A stretch of DNA of 64,000 bases, taken from positions 4,030,001 to 4,094,000 of the forward strand of contig NZ_CP191258.1 of assembly GCF_050410795.1 (NCBI RefSeq), given 5' to 3'. Positions 33,359-41,317 of this stretch are shown in pieces. Position 1 is the first letter of the stretch. Each line of letters begins with the position of its first letter. The DNA is from Fontivita pretiosa. GTDB taxonomy: Bacteria; Planctomycetota; Phycisphaerae; Tepidisphaerales; Tepidisphaeraceae. Both the position numbers and the translations under genes were made by a program. The notes below the pieces were generated by a model. It had not been told where the DNA came from. It saw nothing but the letters and a program-made list of their open reading frames with translations, and made no database searches.

Positions 33359-33649
33359 CTATTCCGCATCGGGGTTGTGTTGCGGGTCGATCCAGTGAGC
33401 ACTCTGCGCAGGCAGGGGGGATTCGGGGACCATGTTCAGATTCTGCTGGCCGACTGTCTTGCTGATCGCGTTGGGGGCAGTGTACACCGCGATCTGAAGC
33501 TGCTGGTTCCACAGCTTGGACTGGCTCTGACGAATCTGGGCGTGCAGCCGGTTGTTCTGGTAGTTCAACTCCAGCCGCTGCTGCCGAAGCTGAAGCAGCA
33601 CCGCCGCCAGCACCAGTGAAAAGAAAATGGTCAGCAGGAGCTTGAGCAT
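33359..33649 (-). CDS. ftsL: FtsL-like cell-division protein
   Basis: A 96-residue bitopic protein: a short basic start, one membrane segment (LLLTIFFSLVLAAVLL, about 4-20), then a leucine/glutamine-rich coiled coil (RQQRLELNYQNNRLHAQIRQ) and a loose tail. Position downstream of rsmH and this architecture are those of FtsL, which bridges FtsB and FtsQ in the divisome and supports septal peptidoglycan synthesis. Sequence identity in this family is always low, so the call rests on layout. The open frame above 33649 is unsupported. The ATTGCGGATT word occurs just upstream. Confidence 0.7.
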   Translation of the reverse strand: MLKLLLTIFFSLVLAAVLLQLRQQRLELNYQNNRLHAQIRQSQSKLWNQQLQIAVYTAPNAISKTVGQQNLNMVPESPLPAQSAHWIDPQHNPDAE

Positions 33650-33729
33650 GGTCGGGATTGCGGATTGCAGCTCGCGCAGCGCCGTTTGCCGACACTCCGC
33701 AGCCTCAAATAACCCAATCCACAATCGGA

Positions 33730-34755
33730 TCAGTTCGCCCGCGCCAGCGGCCTGGCGGGCAGGCGCAGCCTCATGTTGGGATGCACCACGTCGCTGCCCT
33801 TGAGCGTTTCCTTGTTCAACTCCTTGATGGCGGTGACGGCGGCGGGGTTGCCAAGCTGCTCGCTGGCGATCTTCCACAGGCTGTCATTTTCCTTGACGAT
33901 GTACCAGTACTCACCGGCCGAAGCGAGCTGCTGATTCGGCGGCGGGGCGGTGGCGGCGGTCGGCGCCGCAGGCGAAGTTGGCGCGGCCACGTTCGTCGGG
34001 ATCTGATACGTTCGCCCGGCGATCACCTTGTTGGGGTCCTGTTGCAGCGAGGGGTTGAGCCGGATAATCGCGTCGCGGTTGGCCCTGGTATTGGCGCCAA
34101 GGAACTTGCTGGCCATCTTCGAGACGCTGTCGCCCGGCTCGGCCACGTACTGCCGCGTGCCACTTCCGTGCTGAGCCAGGCTGGCAGACTGCGATTGCTG
34201 TGCGGGACCTGGGGTGACCGTCACCACCGGCTCGCCATGTTGCTGAGCGATCCGTGCCAGGGCGGTGTTGGGCGCATCGGCGCCGGCAACCTGGATGTCT
34301 GCCTGCGCGGCGCCGGAGGGCGCGTCCGCTGTCTTTGCCGGAGTTTCACCGGCGAAGGTGATCGGGGGCTGGGCTGAGGGCGACTGCGCGGCTGGCGACT
34401 CGGACTGCGCCGGCAGCGCCTGAGATGACGCGGACTGCACCGACTGCTGAGCTGTTGGCGGCTGAGCGCCCGGCGGGCCGATCTGCACCACCGCTGTCGG
34501 CGGAACCTGCGGCTGAAGATCCCGCGTGACTGGCACCGGGGCCTGCGGAGTCACCTGCGGCGGGGTGACGACGGGCGTGACCACTGGCTGCGCCCCGCCC
34601 GGCACGCTGACCGTCTCCCGAACGTTGGACCCCGCCGCCACCAGCGACGCCGGCGGCGGCTCGGTCGAACTGGTCAGGTGATCCGAAAGAAGAATCCCGA
34701 TGACGATGATAAACGCCAACCCGACCAGCAACCCGATCTTCGTTTCGCGCGTCAT
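33730..34755 (-). CDS. LysM-domain membrane-anchored protein
   Basis: A 341-residue protein: MTRETKIGLLVGLAFIIVIG gives an N-terminal membrane anchor, a long Pro/Gln/Ala/Ser-rich linker (about 35-215) follows, and two LysM-like modules end it (RQYVAEPGDSVSKMASKFLG, about 225-275, and YWYIVKENDSLWKIASEQLG, about 290-335). LysM binds peptidoglycan, so it likely spans envelope to wall. Its ATG overlaps the rsmH stop by four bases (ATGA), so the two are translationally coupled. Its presence between rsmH and ftsL is unusual for a dcw cluster. Confidence 0.87.
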   Translation of the reverse strand: MTRETKIGLLVGLAFIIVIGILLSDHLTSSTEPPPASLVAAGSNVRETVSVPGGAQPVVTPVVTPPQVTPQAPVPVTRDLQPQVPPTAVVQIGPPGAQPPTAQQSVQSASSQALPAQSESPAAQSPSAQPPITFAGETPAKTADAPSGAAQADIQVAGADAPNTALARIAQQHGEPVVTVTPGPAQQSQSASLAQHGSGTRQYVAEPGDSVSKMASKFLGANTRANRDAIIRLNPSLQQDPNKVIAGRTYQIPTNVAAPTSPAAPTAATAPPPNQQLASAGEYWYIVKENDSLWKIASEQLGNPAAVTAIKELNKETLKGSDVVHPNMRLRLPARPLARAN

Positions 34756-35690
34756 GACGTCCTCTCCAAAACGCGGAGTTTTGCCGAGCGGGACCGGGGG
34801 TTGGCAGCGATTTCGGCGTCGGAGGGAACAATCGGCTTTGGGGTCAGCACCTTGAACTGCTGTGCCGCGGTCTGCTCCAACGACCGAAACGCCTGTTTCA
34901 CCATGCGGTCTTCCATCGATTGGAAACTGATGATCGCCAATCGGCCGCCCCCGCTGGCCAGAACCCACGGCGCCTGTTCGAGCAACGCCTGAAGGTTCTC
35001 CATCTCCCGGTTCACCTTCATCCGAAGCGCCAGAAAGGTCCGGGTGGCGGGGTCGATGCTCTGCCGGCTTCCGTGCCGGGCAGGGATGGCCGAACGCACC
35101 AGTTCGGCCAGCCGCTCTGTTGTTGTGATCGGCGAAGCACGGCGAGCTTCCACAATCTTTCTGGCGATTCTTCGTGACCAGCGTTCCTGCGCCAGTTCGT
35201 ATAGGACGTTGGCGAGGTCTTTCTCGGAGAGGGAATTGACGTAATCTGCGGCCGACTTTTCCAGTCGCGGATCCAGTCGCATGTCCAAAGGCATGTCCTG
35301 CGAGAACGAAAGCCCGTAGCGCGGATCGAAGAGCTGGTTGGTGCTGACCCCCAGGTCGGCCAGGATGCCGTGGACCGGAATGTTTCCTATCTGCGCGATG
35401 ACATCCCCAAGCTCCGCGAAGTTGGCATGAAAGAGTCGCACACGGCAGTTGACGTCAGCCAGGCGCTGACGCGCGTACTCCAGATTCCTGGGATCTACGT
35501 CCAGACCGACCAATAATCCCTCGCTGCCCAGGCGTGAGGCCAGTGCCAGCGCATGCCCGCCCCGGCCGATCGTGCAGTCGATCAGCGTTTTGCCCGGCTC
35601 AGGGCGAAGGGCCTCCAGCACCGCATCGAGCAGGACCGGCTCATGGCCAGTGGCAGGCAGATCCGGCGATCGGTCATCCATCGCGTTCAT
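34752..35690 (-). CDS. rsmH: 16S rRNA (cytosine-1402-N4)-methyltransferase
   Basis: A 312-residue enzyme methylating C1402 of 16S rRNA. HEPVLLDAVLEAL, DCTIGRGGHALALA (SAM motif I), ILADLGVSTNQLFDPRYGLS (about 110-130), RTFLALRMKVNREMENLQ and IISFQSMEDRMVKQAF are the family blocks, and length is normal. It normally follows mraZ directly; here 1.1 kb of non-coding DNA separates them. ATG at 35690, with a second ATG three codons in. The stop overlaps the next gene's start. Confidence 0.95.
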   Translation of the reverse strand: MNAMDDRSPDLPATGHEPVLLDAVLEALRPEPGKTLIDCTIGRGGHALALASRLGSEGLLVGLDVDPRNLEYARQRLADVNCRVRLFHANFAELGDVIAQIGNIPVHGILADLGVSTNQLFDPRYGLSFSQDMPLDMRLDPRLEKSAADYVNSLSEKDLANVLYELAQERWSRRIARKIVEARRASPITTTERLAELVRSAIPARHGSRQSIDPATRTFLALRMKVNREMENLQALLEQAPWVLASGGGRLAIISFQSMEDRMVKQAFRSLEQTAAQQFKVLTPKPIVPSDAEIAANPRSRSAKLRVLERTS

Positions 35691-35741
35691 GCAGTTGAAG
35701 CAGGCCGTCCCGCCCGGCTTCGGCTGGGCGGACGTCTCAGC

Positions 35742-35812
35742 CGTATAATCTCAGCCAACGGCTATATAATATTGGTTTTCGCTTGCAATTTGGGTTACGT
35801 ATCGGCAATAAT
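35742..35812. promoter_or_regulatory. AT-rich divergent promoter region upstream of rsmH
   Basis: The only AT-rich block in this area. It contains TATAAT (35765-35770) and, on the plus strand, TTGCAA (35783-35788) followed after 18 bases by AATAAT (35807-35812), a plausible sigma-70-type pair pointing at the structured region. TTGCAA is palindromic and could serve a minus-strand promoter for rsmH with TATA-rich DNA beyond it. Predicted by eye only. Confidence 0.45.
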
Positions 35813-35815
35813 GTT

Positions 35816-36300
35816 TGGCGGTTGTTGGGATGCCGGGCGAATGGGTGCGCGCGAGATTCCCAGCTCGAGCGTGCAAACCGGCATATGCTCGCACAGTGAA
35901 GGGGAGGGGCGGTGACGCACGGATCCGCTCTGCTTCACAGGCACGATGTCGCCTACGTGGTCTGACGTGCGGAAAAAGAGCAACGGCGGACGGGACAGTT
36001 AACCGCCTTGTGCGTCTGGTCGATGATCAATCATTGGTCAAGACCGATACCGCGGAGCCGGGCGTCCGTTCCCCCGTGATCCCAGGCACGGGCCCCATCC
36101 GTGAGACGACCCCGCAGCACCGACTGTAAAACGCCTCTGAGTCGTTCCATCGCAGGCGTGGTTTACGACGCGAGCACCTCATGTGCATCGCGTATATCGC
36201 GCGCCTCGCGGGCAATGGCTCGACGCACCGAATCGCCGCCACATTCCCTCGAGCCCGGCCCCACTGCGGCTCGGGCCCGAGGGAGTGACGTCGCGGGGTT
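35816..36300 (+). ncRNA. Candidate structured non-coding RNA between rsmH and mraZ
   Basis: No reading frame here has a recognisable domain, yet stems pack densely. ATGCCGG (35830-35836) pairs with CCGGCAT (35878-35884) and encloses GTGCGC/GCGTGC and CGAG/CTCG around an eight-base loop. GTGAAG (35896-35901) pairs with CTTCAC (35933-35938), enclosing GAG/CTC and CGG/CCG. GGCGG/CCGCC (35985-36007) and CCCGTG/CACGGG (36073-36092) follow. A long hairpin closes the region: CATTCCCTCG (36242-36251) with CGAGGGAGTG (36278-36287) and inner GCCCG/CGGGC. Strand is assumed from the promoter-like pair at 35783-35812. I found no RNase P, tmRNA or 6S hallmark. Confidence 0.35.
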
Positions 36301-36792
36301 GGTCACGTGACGGCCTCACAACCCATCTGCCGCCACGAAATCAACCCCAGATCAAACGAACCTTGCGCGCTCGCCATGCAGGCGAGCATGCCATTCGCAG
36401 CGGCCACTGCTTCTGCTTGCCGCCGTGTACGTCCTTGGGGCACGGCGCTGCCTTGCTTGCCTGGACGTGTGAAGGCCTCCATGCCGGCACGCTCCTTCGT
36501 GCTCACACGCCTTGCTCCACGCCGCTGGCGTCACGCCTTTGGCGGGTACGGCAGTCTCCATCTGCGGCGGTGGCCCGGCCGCATCGGAGTTCACTCAGCT
36601 TGTCCTGAGACCGACCTTCCCTGGTGTGTCTCGCTCATCAGTCAGCCCCGGCCGACGCCGCGTCCATCTCCCGTGTGTCGCGACGCCGAACCTTCAAAGC
36701 ACAATGCTTCACCAAGGGTGCTTCGATACCGAGTTCTACAGCCAGGCGATGTGTCGCCAAAACCAAACGCAACTTGCGCAAGTTCACGATCT
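36301..36792. other. Rest of the rsmH-mraZ gap, no gene seen
   Basis: About 490 bases without a convincing gene. One more perfect hairpin is present (GCTCGCC 36369-36375, loop ATGCA, GGCGAGC 36381-36387). Short minus-strand frames exist (for example a 67-codon one ending at 36303) but have no start signal, no family and arginine/serine-rich shadow-like composition. It may be the 3' part of the RNA region or a decayed segment. Confidence 0.5.
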
Positions 36793-37257
36793 TCACGAGC
36801 CGCCGCCCGCCCTCTTGGCTCGAAGCATCACTTCCGCCGACCGGGCCATCAGTTCCTCGAAGCGCCGTTCCCACTCATCCCGGTTCCATAACTCCAGGTG
36901 GTCCCGCGCTCCGATCAACGTGACTTCCCGGCCCGTGCCCGTTCTCCTCAGGGCTTTTTCAGGCAACAGCACTCGCGCCTGCTTGTCCAGTTCCAGCCGA
37001 CTGGCCATCGCAAAGTGAAACTGGTTGAACGCCAGCAGGTCTTCATCCGGGGTCAACTCCTGTCGCCCCTGTGAAACCAGAAACTCGTAATAACGCTCCG
37101 GATAGAGCCAGAGCTTTCGATTCGGACCGATCACCAGAAAGAACGCTTCCCCGTCTCGTTCTGGGTTCAGCGATTTGCGGATCTCCGACGGAACCAGCAG
37201 ACGGTTCTTGTCGTCGATGGTCAGTTCATGCTCGCCGTAGAGGACTGCATGCTGCAT
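36793..37257 (-). CDS. mraZ: Transcriptional regulator MraZ
   Basis: A 154-residue protein with two AbrB-like MraZ modules: GEHELTIDDKNRLLVPSEIR (about 8-27) and the second at MASRLELDKQARVLLPEKALR, each keeping the D-x-K/Q-x-R core, plus NRDEWERRFEELMA at the end. MraZ represses its own dcw operon by binding repeats in its leader. The start at 37257 (MQHAVLYGEHEL) is right for the family; the frame runs 87 bases further up across the binding site. The rsmH it normally precedes is 1.1 kb away. Confidence 0.93.
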   Translation of the reverse strand: MQHAVLYGEHELTIDDKNRLLVPSEIRKSLNPERDGEAFFLVIGPNRKLWLYPERYYEFLVSQGRQELTPDEDLLAFNQFHFAMASRLELDKQARVLLPEKALRRTGTGREVTLIGARDHLELWNRDEWERRFEELMARSAEVMLRAKRAGGGS

Positions 37258-37289
37258 GTGACTTTCAATCCACTTGCCACCGGCGACGC

Positions 37290-37313
37290 TCCAACTTTTA
37301 CCACATTGTCCCA
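37290..37313 (-). promoter_or_regulatory. MraZ box: three TGG words at exact ten-base spacing
   Basis: On the minus strand, 34-54 bases before the mraZ ATG, TGGGACAATG, TGGTAAAAGT and TGGAG follow each other with a period of exactly ten (TGG at 37313, 37303 and 37293). MraZ of other bacteria binds direct TGGGN repeats separated by five bases, the same ten-base period. This is the expected autoregulatory operator, with the second and third repeats slightly degenerate. Confidence 0.8.
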
Positions 37314-37387
37314 CCAATTCAAGACACAAATCGCTCCGAAACAAAAAATCGTGAAGTTTTTATGACCAGCTTGCCGATATGCGGGAG

Positions 37388-37433
37388 TTATCCACCACCA
37401 CGCGAAAAACGGCTGTGATTCGTCTGTGGATAA
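37388..37433. promoter_or_regulatory. Inverted pair of DnaA-box-like sequences
   Basis: TTATCCACC (37388-37396, plus strand, one mismatch to TTATNCACA) and TTATCCACA (37433-37425, minus strand, perfect). They lie 28 bases apart in opposite orientation just upstream of the mraZ leader, inside the 3' end of the membrane-protein gene. They could let DnaA touch dcw transcription; chance occurrence of one perfect box is possible. Confidence 0.5.
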
Positions 37434-38044
37434 GTTGTCGCGCGGCCGGCCACTTGCCGCCATGCCCGTCGAATCAGCCATCCGACCACGCTACTGACCA
37501 GGCCAGCTCCGGAAATGATCCGCCAGCAGACTTTCCAGTCCACCGCTTCGCCACCGAACTCCTCTATGAGATAGGCCCACATTGCCACGCCAACGACCAC
37601 GCACAACGCCGTTGCCGTGGCAATTCCACGCTGACGATCCCCCCTCAGCGCCGGACCCCAGAGCGCCAATCCCCACAGCCAAGCCAGCATCCATCCCATC
37701 GCCTCCAGCACATCGCTGAAGGACGCGCCGGCGAGCAGCCCGGCCAATTGCAGGAAGGGAATCGCGCTGATCACGACCGCACATGCCAACCGCGGCTGCC
37801 CCATCAACCACCCCAAAAACGCCGCCGATGCCAATGCCTGCAATCCCTGCATCAGCATCAGCGCGTACTGCTCAAAGGGCGGATTTGCCTTCGCCCACAA
37901 AGGCGTCGGTGTTGCCAGCAGAAGTAGCCCAACCAGTTGTATCCCCAGCCACACGATCAGAGGCAGCAGGCCGGCCTGATCGCCGCCATCCGCACGATGT
38001 GCCGCGCTCGATTCGATCGGTTGGCCGTCGTTGATCCTTTGCAT
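37388..38044 (-). CDS. Polytopic membrane protein
   Basis: A 218-residue hypothetical protein with about five hydrophobic segments (LLPLIVWLGIQLVGLLLLA, ALMLMQGLQALASAAFLGW, ACAVVISAIPFLQLAGLLAG, MGWMLAWLWGLALWG, ATALCVVVGVAMWAYLI) and a basic C-terminus. No family recognised. It lies between ftsQ and mraZ on the same strand, with 126 bases before it and its end close to the mraZ leader. Its last 16 codons run through two DnaA-box-like sequences. Confidence 0.7.
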   Translation of the reverse strand: MQRINDGQPIESSAAHRADGGDQAGLLPLIVWLGIQLVGLLLLATPTPLWAKANPPFEQYALMLMQGLQALASAAFLGWLMGQPRLACAVVISAIPFLQLAGLLAGASFSDVLEAMGWMLAWLWGLALWGPALRGDRQRGIATATALCVVVGVAMWAYLIEEFGGEAVDWKVCWRIISGAGLVSSVVGWLIRRAWRQVAGRATTYPQTNHSRFSRGGG

Positions 38045-38170
38045 CGCTCCAATCGCCGTGCTGTCTCGCTGGTGGCGCTGCGAGTGAAATCTTAACCCGG
38101 ATCGACAGGCTGTCGGCGGCAGGAATTGTGCCAGGACTGCACGCGGCTTTGAACTACTGTCGCGGTTGAG

Positions 38171-39112
38171 CTACCTGGTTCCCCCGGCACTGGCGGTGCG
38201 GGCGCCGTCGGCGGGATAAATGATTCGATCGAATCGGATGTCGATCCATGGCATGCCCCCATCGACGCGATGAAACTGCGTCCACACATCACGTAGATAC
38301 GCCAGTTTCTGCGGCGTCGAGACCTCGACGAAAAAATCCTTCGCGTTGATCGGCCGGCCCCAGCGGATCTGCGTGTCGTACTTCGTCACCAGTGTGATCT
38401 GGGCTTCCTTGGGGTCTATTCGTCCGGCGAAGTTCGTGACGTCTACCTTCACGATCTCGTCGGCATACACCTGTCCATAAAGCAGCTTGACCAAATCCAG
38501 CCCGGCGGCCAGATCCTCACCCGGCCAGACCTGCCCGGACTCCACCGGCGGATGGCTGACCCCTTCGATCACACGGATGTTGAGCCTGCGGTTCGGACCG
38601 ACGACGATCCCCGGCAACTGTTGCGCGGTGTACTGCTCGGGCAGCTTCACCGCCTCGCCGTCCACCAGCCAGTAATAATCTTTCCAGTGCACCAGCGCGA
38701 TCGGCGCGCGGTACTCGCAGTCGATCTCCAGCGTATCGCCCGGCCGCTGCCCGTACGCGCGACGGACCTGCTTGACCTGCCTGATCCACGGGTTGTTCCG
38801 CAGGATCATCGCGGTGTCCTGCAGCAACTGCCGGTCGAATGCCGAGTGCGTTCCCGCCGGCTTGACCGTGTTGATGATCTGAATCGCCAGCGCATCGCTC
38901 ATCCACGCCGGGCGGTTTTTCAGCACAACCTTCGGCGGGCGCTGGGGAAAGACCACCTCGCGCTCGACATAGCTCCGCAGGTGATAGAACCCCACGCCCA
39001 GCAACCCGACGAACACAACCGCGCCCAGCGTGTGCATGATCGCCCGCCGCACTTGCCTGGCCCGCTGCGGGTCTTTGACTGGAATCGGTTTTGGTCGTTT
39101 GGATTTACCCAT
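38171..39112 (-). CDS. ftsQ: FtsQ-like cell-division protein
   Basis: A 313-residue protein with a basic cytoplasmic start (MGKSKRPKPIPVKDPQ), one membrane segment (HTLGAVVFVGLLGVGFYHL, about 27-45) and an extracytoplasmic part that resembles POTRA plus FtsQ domains: NPWIRQVKQVRRAYGQRPGD, YYWLVDGEAVKLPEQY (the V-D-x-x-G segment before the beta domain) and LPGIVVG. FtsQ joins FtsB/FtsL in the divisome. Identity to model FtsQ is low; the architecture and neighbours support the call. The start at 39112 avoids an unsupported 22-residue extension. Confidence 0.75.
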   Translation of the reverse strand: MGKSKRPKPIPVKDPQRARQVRRAIMHTLGAVVFVGLLGVGFYHLRSYVEREVVFPQRPPKVVLKNRPAWMSDALAIQIINTVKPAGTHSAFDRQLLQDTAMILRNNPWIRQVKQVRRAYGQRPGDTLEIDCEYRAPIALVHWKDYYWLVDGEAVKLPEQYTAQQLPGIVVGPNRRLNIRVIEGVSHPPVESGQVWPGEDLAAGLDLVKLLYGQVYADEIVKVDVTNFAGRIDPKEAQITLVTKYDTQIRWGRPINAKDFFVEVSTPQKLAYLRDVWTQFHRVDGGMPWIDIRFDRIIYPADGARTASAGGTR

Positions 39113-39292
39113 GCGCAGCCGCGACGCGGTCCGGCGCGAAAGCGACGAAAATGCGCACGTCGCCGCCGTGCCGACCAACCTGCCGCCTCACCTCTTATCG
39201 GACGCCGCTCGCGAGGAACTGAAACGGTTTCCCGTCGTTGCCAGGCCCGCGTCTGGACTGTTCCGTCCAGACTCAGTTCAGCCGACCATTCA

Positions 39293-39766
39293 TCACGAAA
39301 TCTCCACCAGCATCTCGATCGAGCTCACACGGAAGCCGCACGACCTGAACATTGCCCGCGCCGCTTCGTTGGCGGGGGCGGTCTCCAGGCGGACCTGCTT
39401 CATCCCCAACTGCCGGAACCTCTCGATCGCCAGCATGGTCAACTGCCTGCCCAGGCCTTCGTTGCGATACTCCGGCTCGATCCAGATGTCGTGGATGTAG
39501 CCGGTCTCCCTCAGCCGGTAGATGGGAATCGTGGACTCGATGGTGCCGATGAGGAAGCCGACGAGTTTGCCGGGCTGGCGCTCGACGACCAGAAAGACGC
39601 TGCGCGGGTCCTCGGCCCGCGCCGTCAGCCAGCGACGGTACATCTCCAGCACATCCGGCCGATAGTCGTATCGCTGGGGATCCCACTGCTCGTGCAGGGC
39701 CGCCAGTTGCCCGACCATCGGCAACACGGCCGGCACGTCCTGAGGCGTGGCGGGGCGGAGGTGCAT
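39293..39766 (-). CDS. GNAT family N-acetyltransferase
   Basis: A 157-residue acetyl-CoA-dependent acetyltransferase. LRPATPQDVPAVLPMV is the first strand and helix; GYIHDIWIEPEYRNEGLGRQL contains motif A (R-N-E-G-L-G); LETAPANEAARAMFRSCGF is motif B. Substrate unknown. Separated from the receiver gene upstream by 116 bases with a strong hairpin. Confidence 0.88.
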   Translation of the reverse strand: MHLRPATPQDVPAVLPMVGQLAALHEQWDPQRYDYRPDVLEMYRRWLTARAEDPRSVFLVVERQPGKLVGFLIGTIESTIPIYRLRETGYIHDIWIEPEYRNEGLGRQLTMLAIERFRQLGMKQVRLETAPANEAARAMFRSCGFRVSSIEMLVEIS

Positions 39767-39819
39767 TGCTTTGTGGCCAGTTGCGGCAGTACGTTGCGGG
39801 TTGTGAAGGACCTTGGCTG

Positions 39820-39868
39820 GGGTGATGGGGAGTCTGCGGCCGGGGTGCGTCCGAACTCCCCAGCACCC
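39820..39868. terminator. Hairpin downstream of the receiver gene
   Basis: GGGGAGT (39827-39833) pairs with ACTCCCC (39855-39861), and GGGTG (39820-39824) with CACCC (39864-39868) beyond a two-base internal loop: twelve pairs. It sits 15 bases past the stop of the minus-strand receiver gene. No T-run, so a Rho-independent role is uncertain. Confidence 0.5.
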
Positions 39869-39882
39869 TATCGGCTCGTTCT

Positions 39883-40287
39883 TCAGGCCTGCGCCGCCGC
39901 AGCGCCGCCGACCAGCTTTTCCGCCGCCGAGATCAGCTTGTCCATCTTCACCGGCTTGGTGAAGTATTCACTGACGCCCAGACTTTCGGCGAACATCTTG
40001 TGCCGCGCGCCGGTATTGCCTGTGATCATGATCACATAGGGCTTGGAGTTGCGCGGCTTCTTGGCCTTGATCTTCTCCAGCACCAGGAATCCGCTTCTTC
40101 CGGGGAGCATCATGTCCAGCACGATCACATCCGGCTGGTTTTTCTCCGCCAGTTCGACGGCCTGGTTGCCGTTGGTGGCCGTTTCGATCACGGCGCCGGT
40201 AGGCTCCATCGCCGCCTGAATACTTGTCAAAATATCGTGGTCATCATCCACGATCAGCACTCGCTTGCCTTCAAGTGGTGAGCTCAT
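39883..40287 (-). CDS. CheY-like stand-alone receiver protein
   Basis: A 134-residue single-domain response regulator. The acidic pocket DDDHD, the phosphoacceptor aspartate in VIVLDMMLPGRSG, threonine in MITGNTG and lysine in FTKPVKMD are all present; no output domain follows. AGGAG sits 8 bases before the ATG at 40287. No histidine kinase is adjacent, so it is an orphan receiver. Divergent from murI with 145 bases between. Confidence 0.92.
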   Translation of the reverse strand: MSSPLEGKRVLIVDDDHDILTSIQAAMEPTGAVIETATNGNQAVELAEKNQPDVIVLDMMLPGRSGFLVLEKIKAKKPRNSKPYVIMITGNTGARHKMFAESLGVSEYFTKPVKMDKLISAAEKLVGGAAAAQA

Positions 40288-40432
40288 GGGGGGTTCTCCT
40301 GGCGCAACTCGCAGCACCGGGGTCGCACTCATGCAGGATTCGAGCCACTGTCGGTCTGCGAGGCGCAATTGTCAAGTCACAATCGACACAGGTCCGATAA
40401 TCCAATAGCAACGGACAAAGGAGTTTAGCACC

Positions 40433-41308
40433 GTGTCGCCCGATTCTCCCATCGTCGTGCTGGACAGCGGTTTGGGTGGGTTGACGGTGGTGCGCGCCCT
40501 CCGAGCCGTGCTGCCCCACGACGAGATCCTGTACTTCGGTGATACGGCCAGATTGCCCTATGGATCGAAATCCGCCACGACAGTTACGACCTTCGTGAAA
40601 CAGATTGTGAACTACTTCCGTCCGCGGCGGCCCAAGCACGTGGTCATTGCCTGCAATACCGCCACCGCCCTGGCGCTGCCCGGGTTGCGCGGGGAATTTG
40701 CCGACCTGTCGATCAGCGGGGTGGTCGAGCCTGGTGCCCGAGCAGCAGTGGCGGCGGCGGGAGCGAGGCAGGAGCCGGTGATTGGCGTTATCGCCACCGA
40801 AGCTACCGTCCGCTCCAAAGCCTATGAACGCGCGATTCATCGAAGACGCAATCACGCAAGGATCCTGCTCCGCCCCACGCCACTGCTGGTGCCCATGATT
40901 GAGGAAGGCAGGGACGCCCGCGACCCGGTGGTACACCTGGTGCTCCAACAGTATCTCCAGCCCCTGCTGGATCGCAAGATCGACGTGTTGCTGCTGGGTT
41001 GCACTCATTATCCCCTGCTTAAGGGGCTGATCGCTCGCATCGTCGGTCCCAACGTCAGCGTGATTGACTCGGCCGAGGCCTGCGCTGAAGATGTCGAGCG
41101 CCGGCTGCGTTCGGCAGGACTGCTGCGCCCCGGAGGCGGCGGCGAGCCGCGCGGGTCGCTGCGATGCTTCGTTACCGACGACTCGCCGCGGTTCGCAGCC
41201 CTGGCCAGGCATTTCCTGGGCTTTTCCGTCGCTGCGCCGACGTGGGTCCCGCCGGAAGAGCTGTATGCGGCATCGCCCGCACTCGAGCGGATTCGGCAGG
41301 CGGGATAG
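40433..41308 (+). CDS. murI: Glutamate racemase
   Basis: A 291-residue cofactor-independent racemase supplying D-glutamate for peptidoglycan. VVLDSGLGGLTVV, YFGDTARLPYG, VIACNTATALALP (first catalytic Cys) and LLLGCTHYPLLKG (second catalytic Cys) are intact. GTG start at 40433 with AAAGGAG upstream. Its presence, with MraZ, RsmH, FtsL and FtsQ, points to a normal peptidoglycan wall. Confidence 0.95.
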   Translation: MSPDSPIVVLDSGLGGLTVVRALRAVLPHDEILYFGDTARLPYGSKSATTVTTFVKQIVNYFRPRRPKHVVIACNTATALALPGLRGEFADLSISGVVEPGARAAVAAAGARQEPVIGVIATEATVRSKAYERAIHRRRNHARILLRPTPLLVPMIEEGRDARDPVVHLVLQQYLQPLLDRKIDVLLLGCTHYPLLKGLIARIVGPNVSVIDSAEACAEDVERRLRSAGLLRPGGGGEPRGSLRCFVTDDSPRFAALARHFLGFSVAAPTWVPPEELYAASPALERIRQAG

Positions 41309-41317
41309 TGCAATGGA

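Noticed and set aside
36303..36506. Short minus-strand frame in the rsmH-mraZ gap
   Set aside because: No ribosome site, no family, and several overlapping frames of similar length exist there.
35816..36792. RNase P RNA, tmRNA or 6S RNA in the rsmH-mraZ gap
   Set aside because: The RNase P core word GAGGAAAGTCC, the tmRNA ends and a 6S-like long rod are all missing on both strands.
37388..37433. Replication origin
   Set aside because: Only two DnaA boxes, no AT-rich unwinding region beside them, and no dnaA, dnaN or gidA gene in the window.
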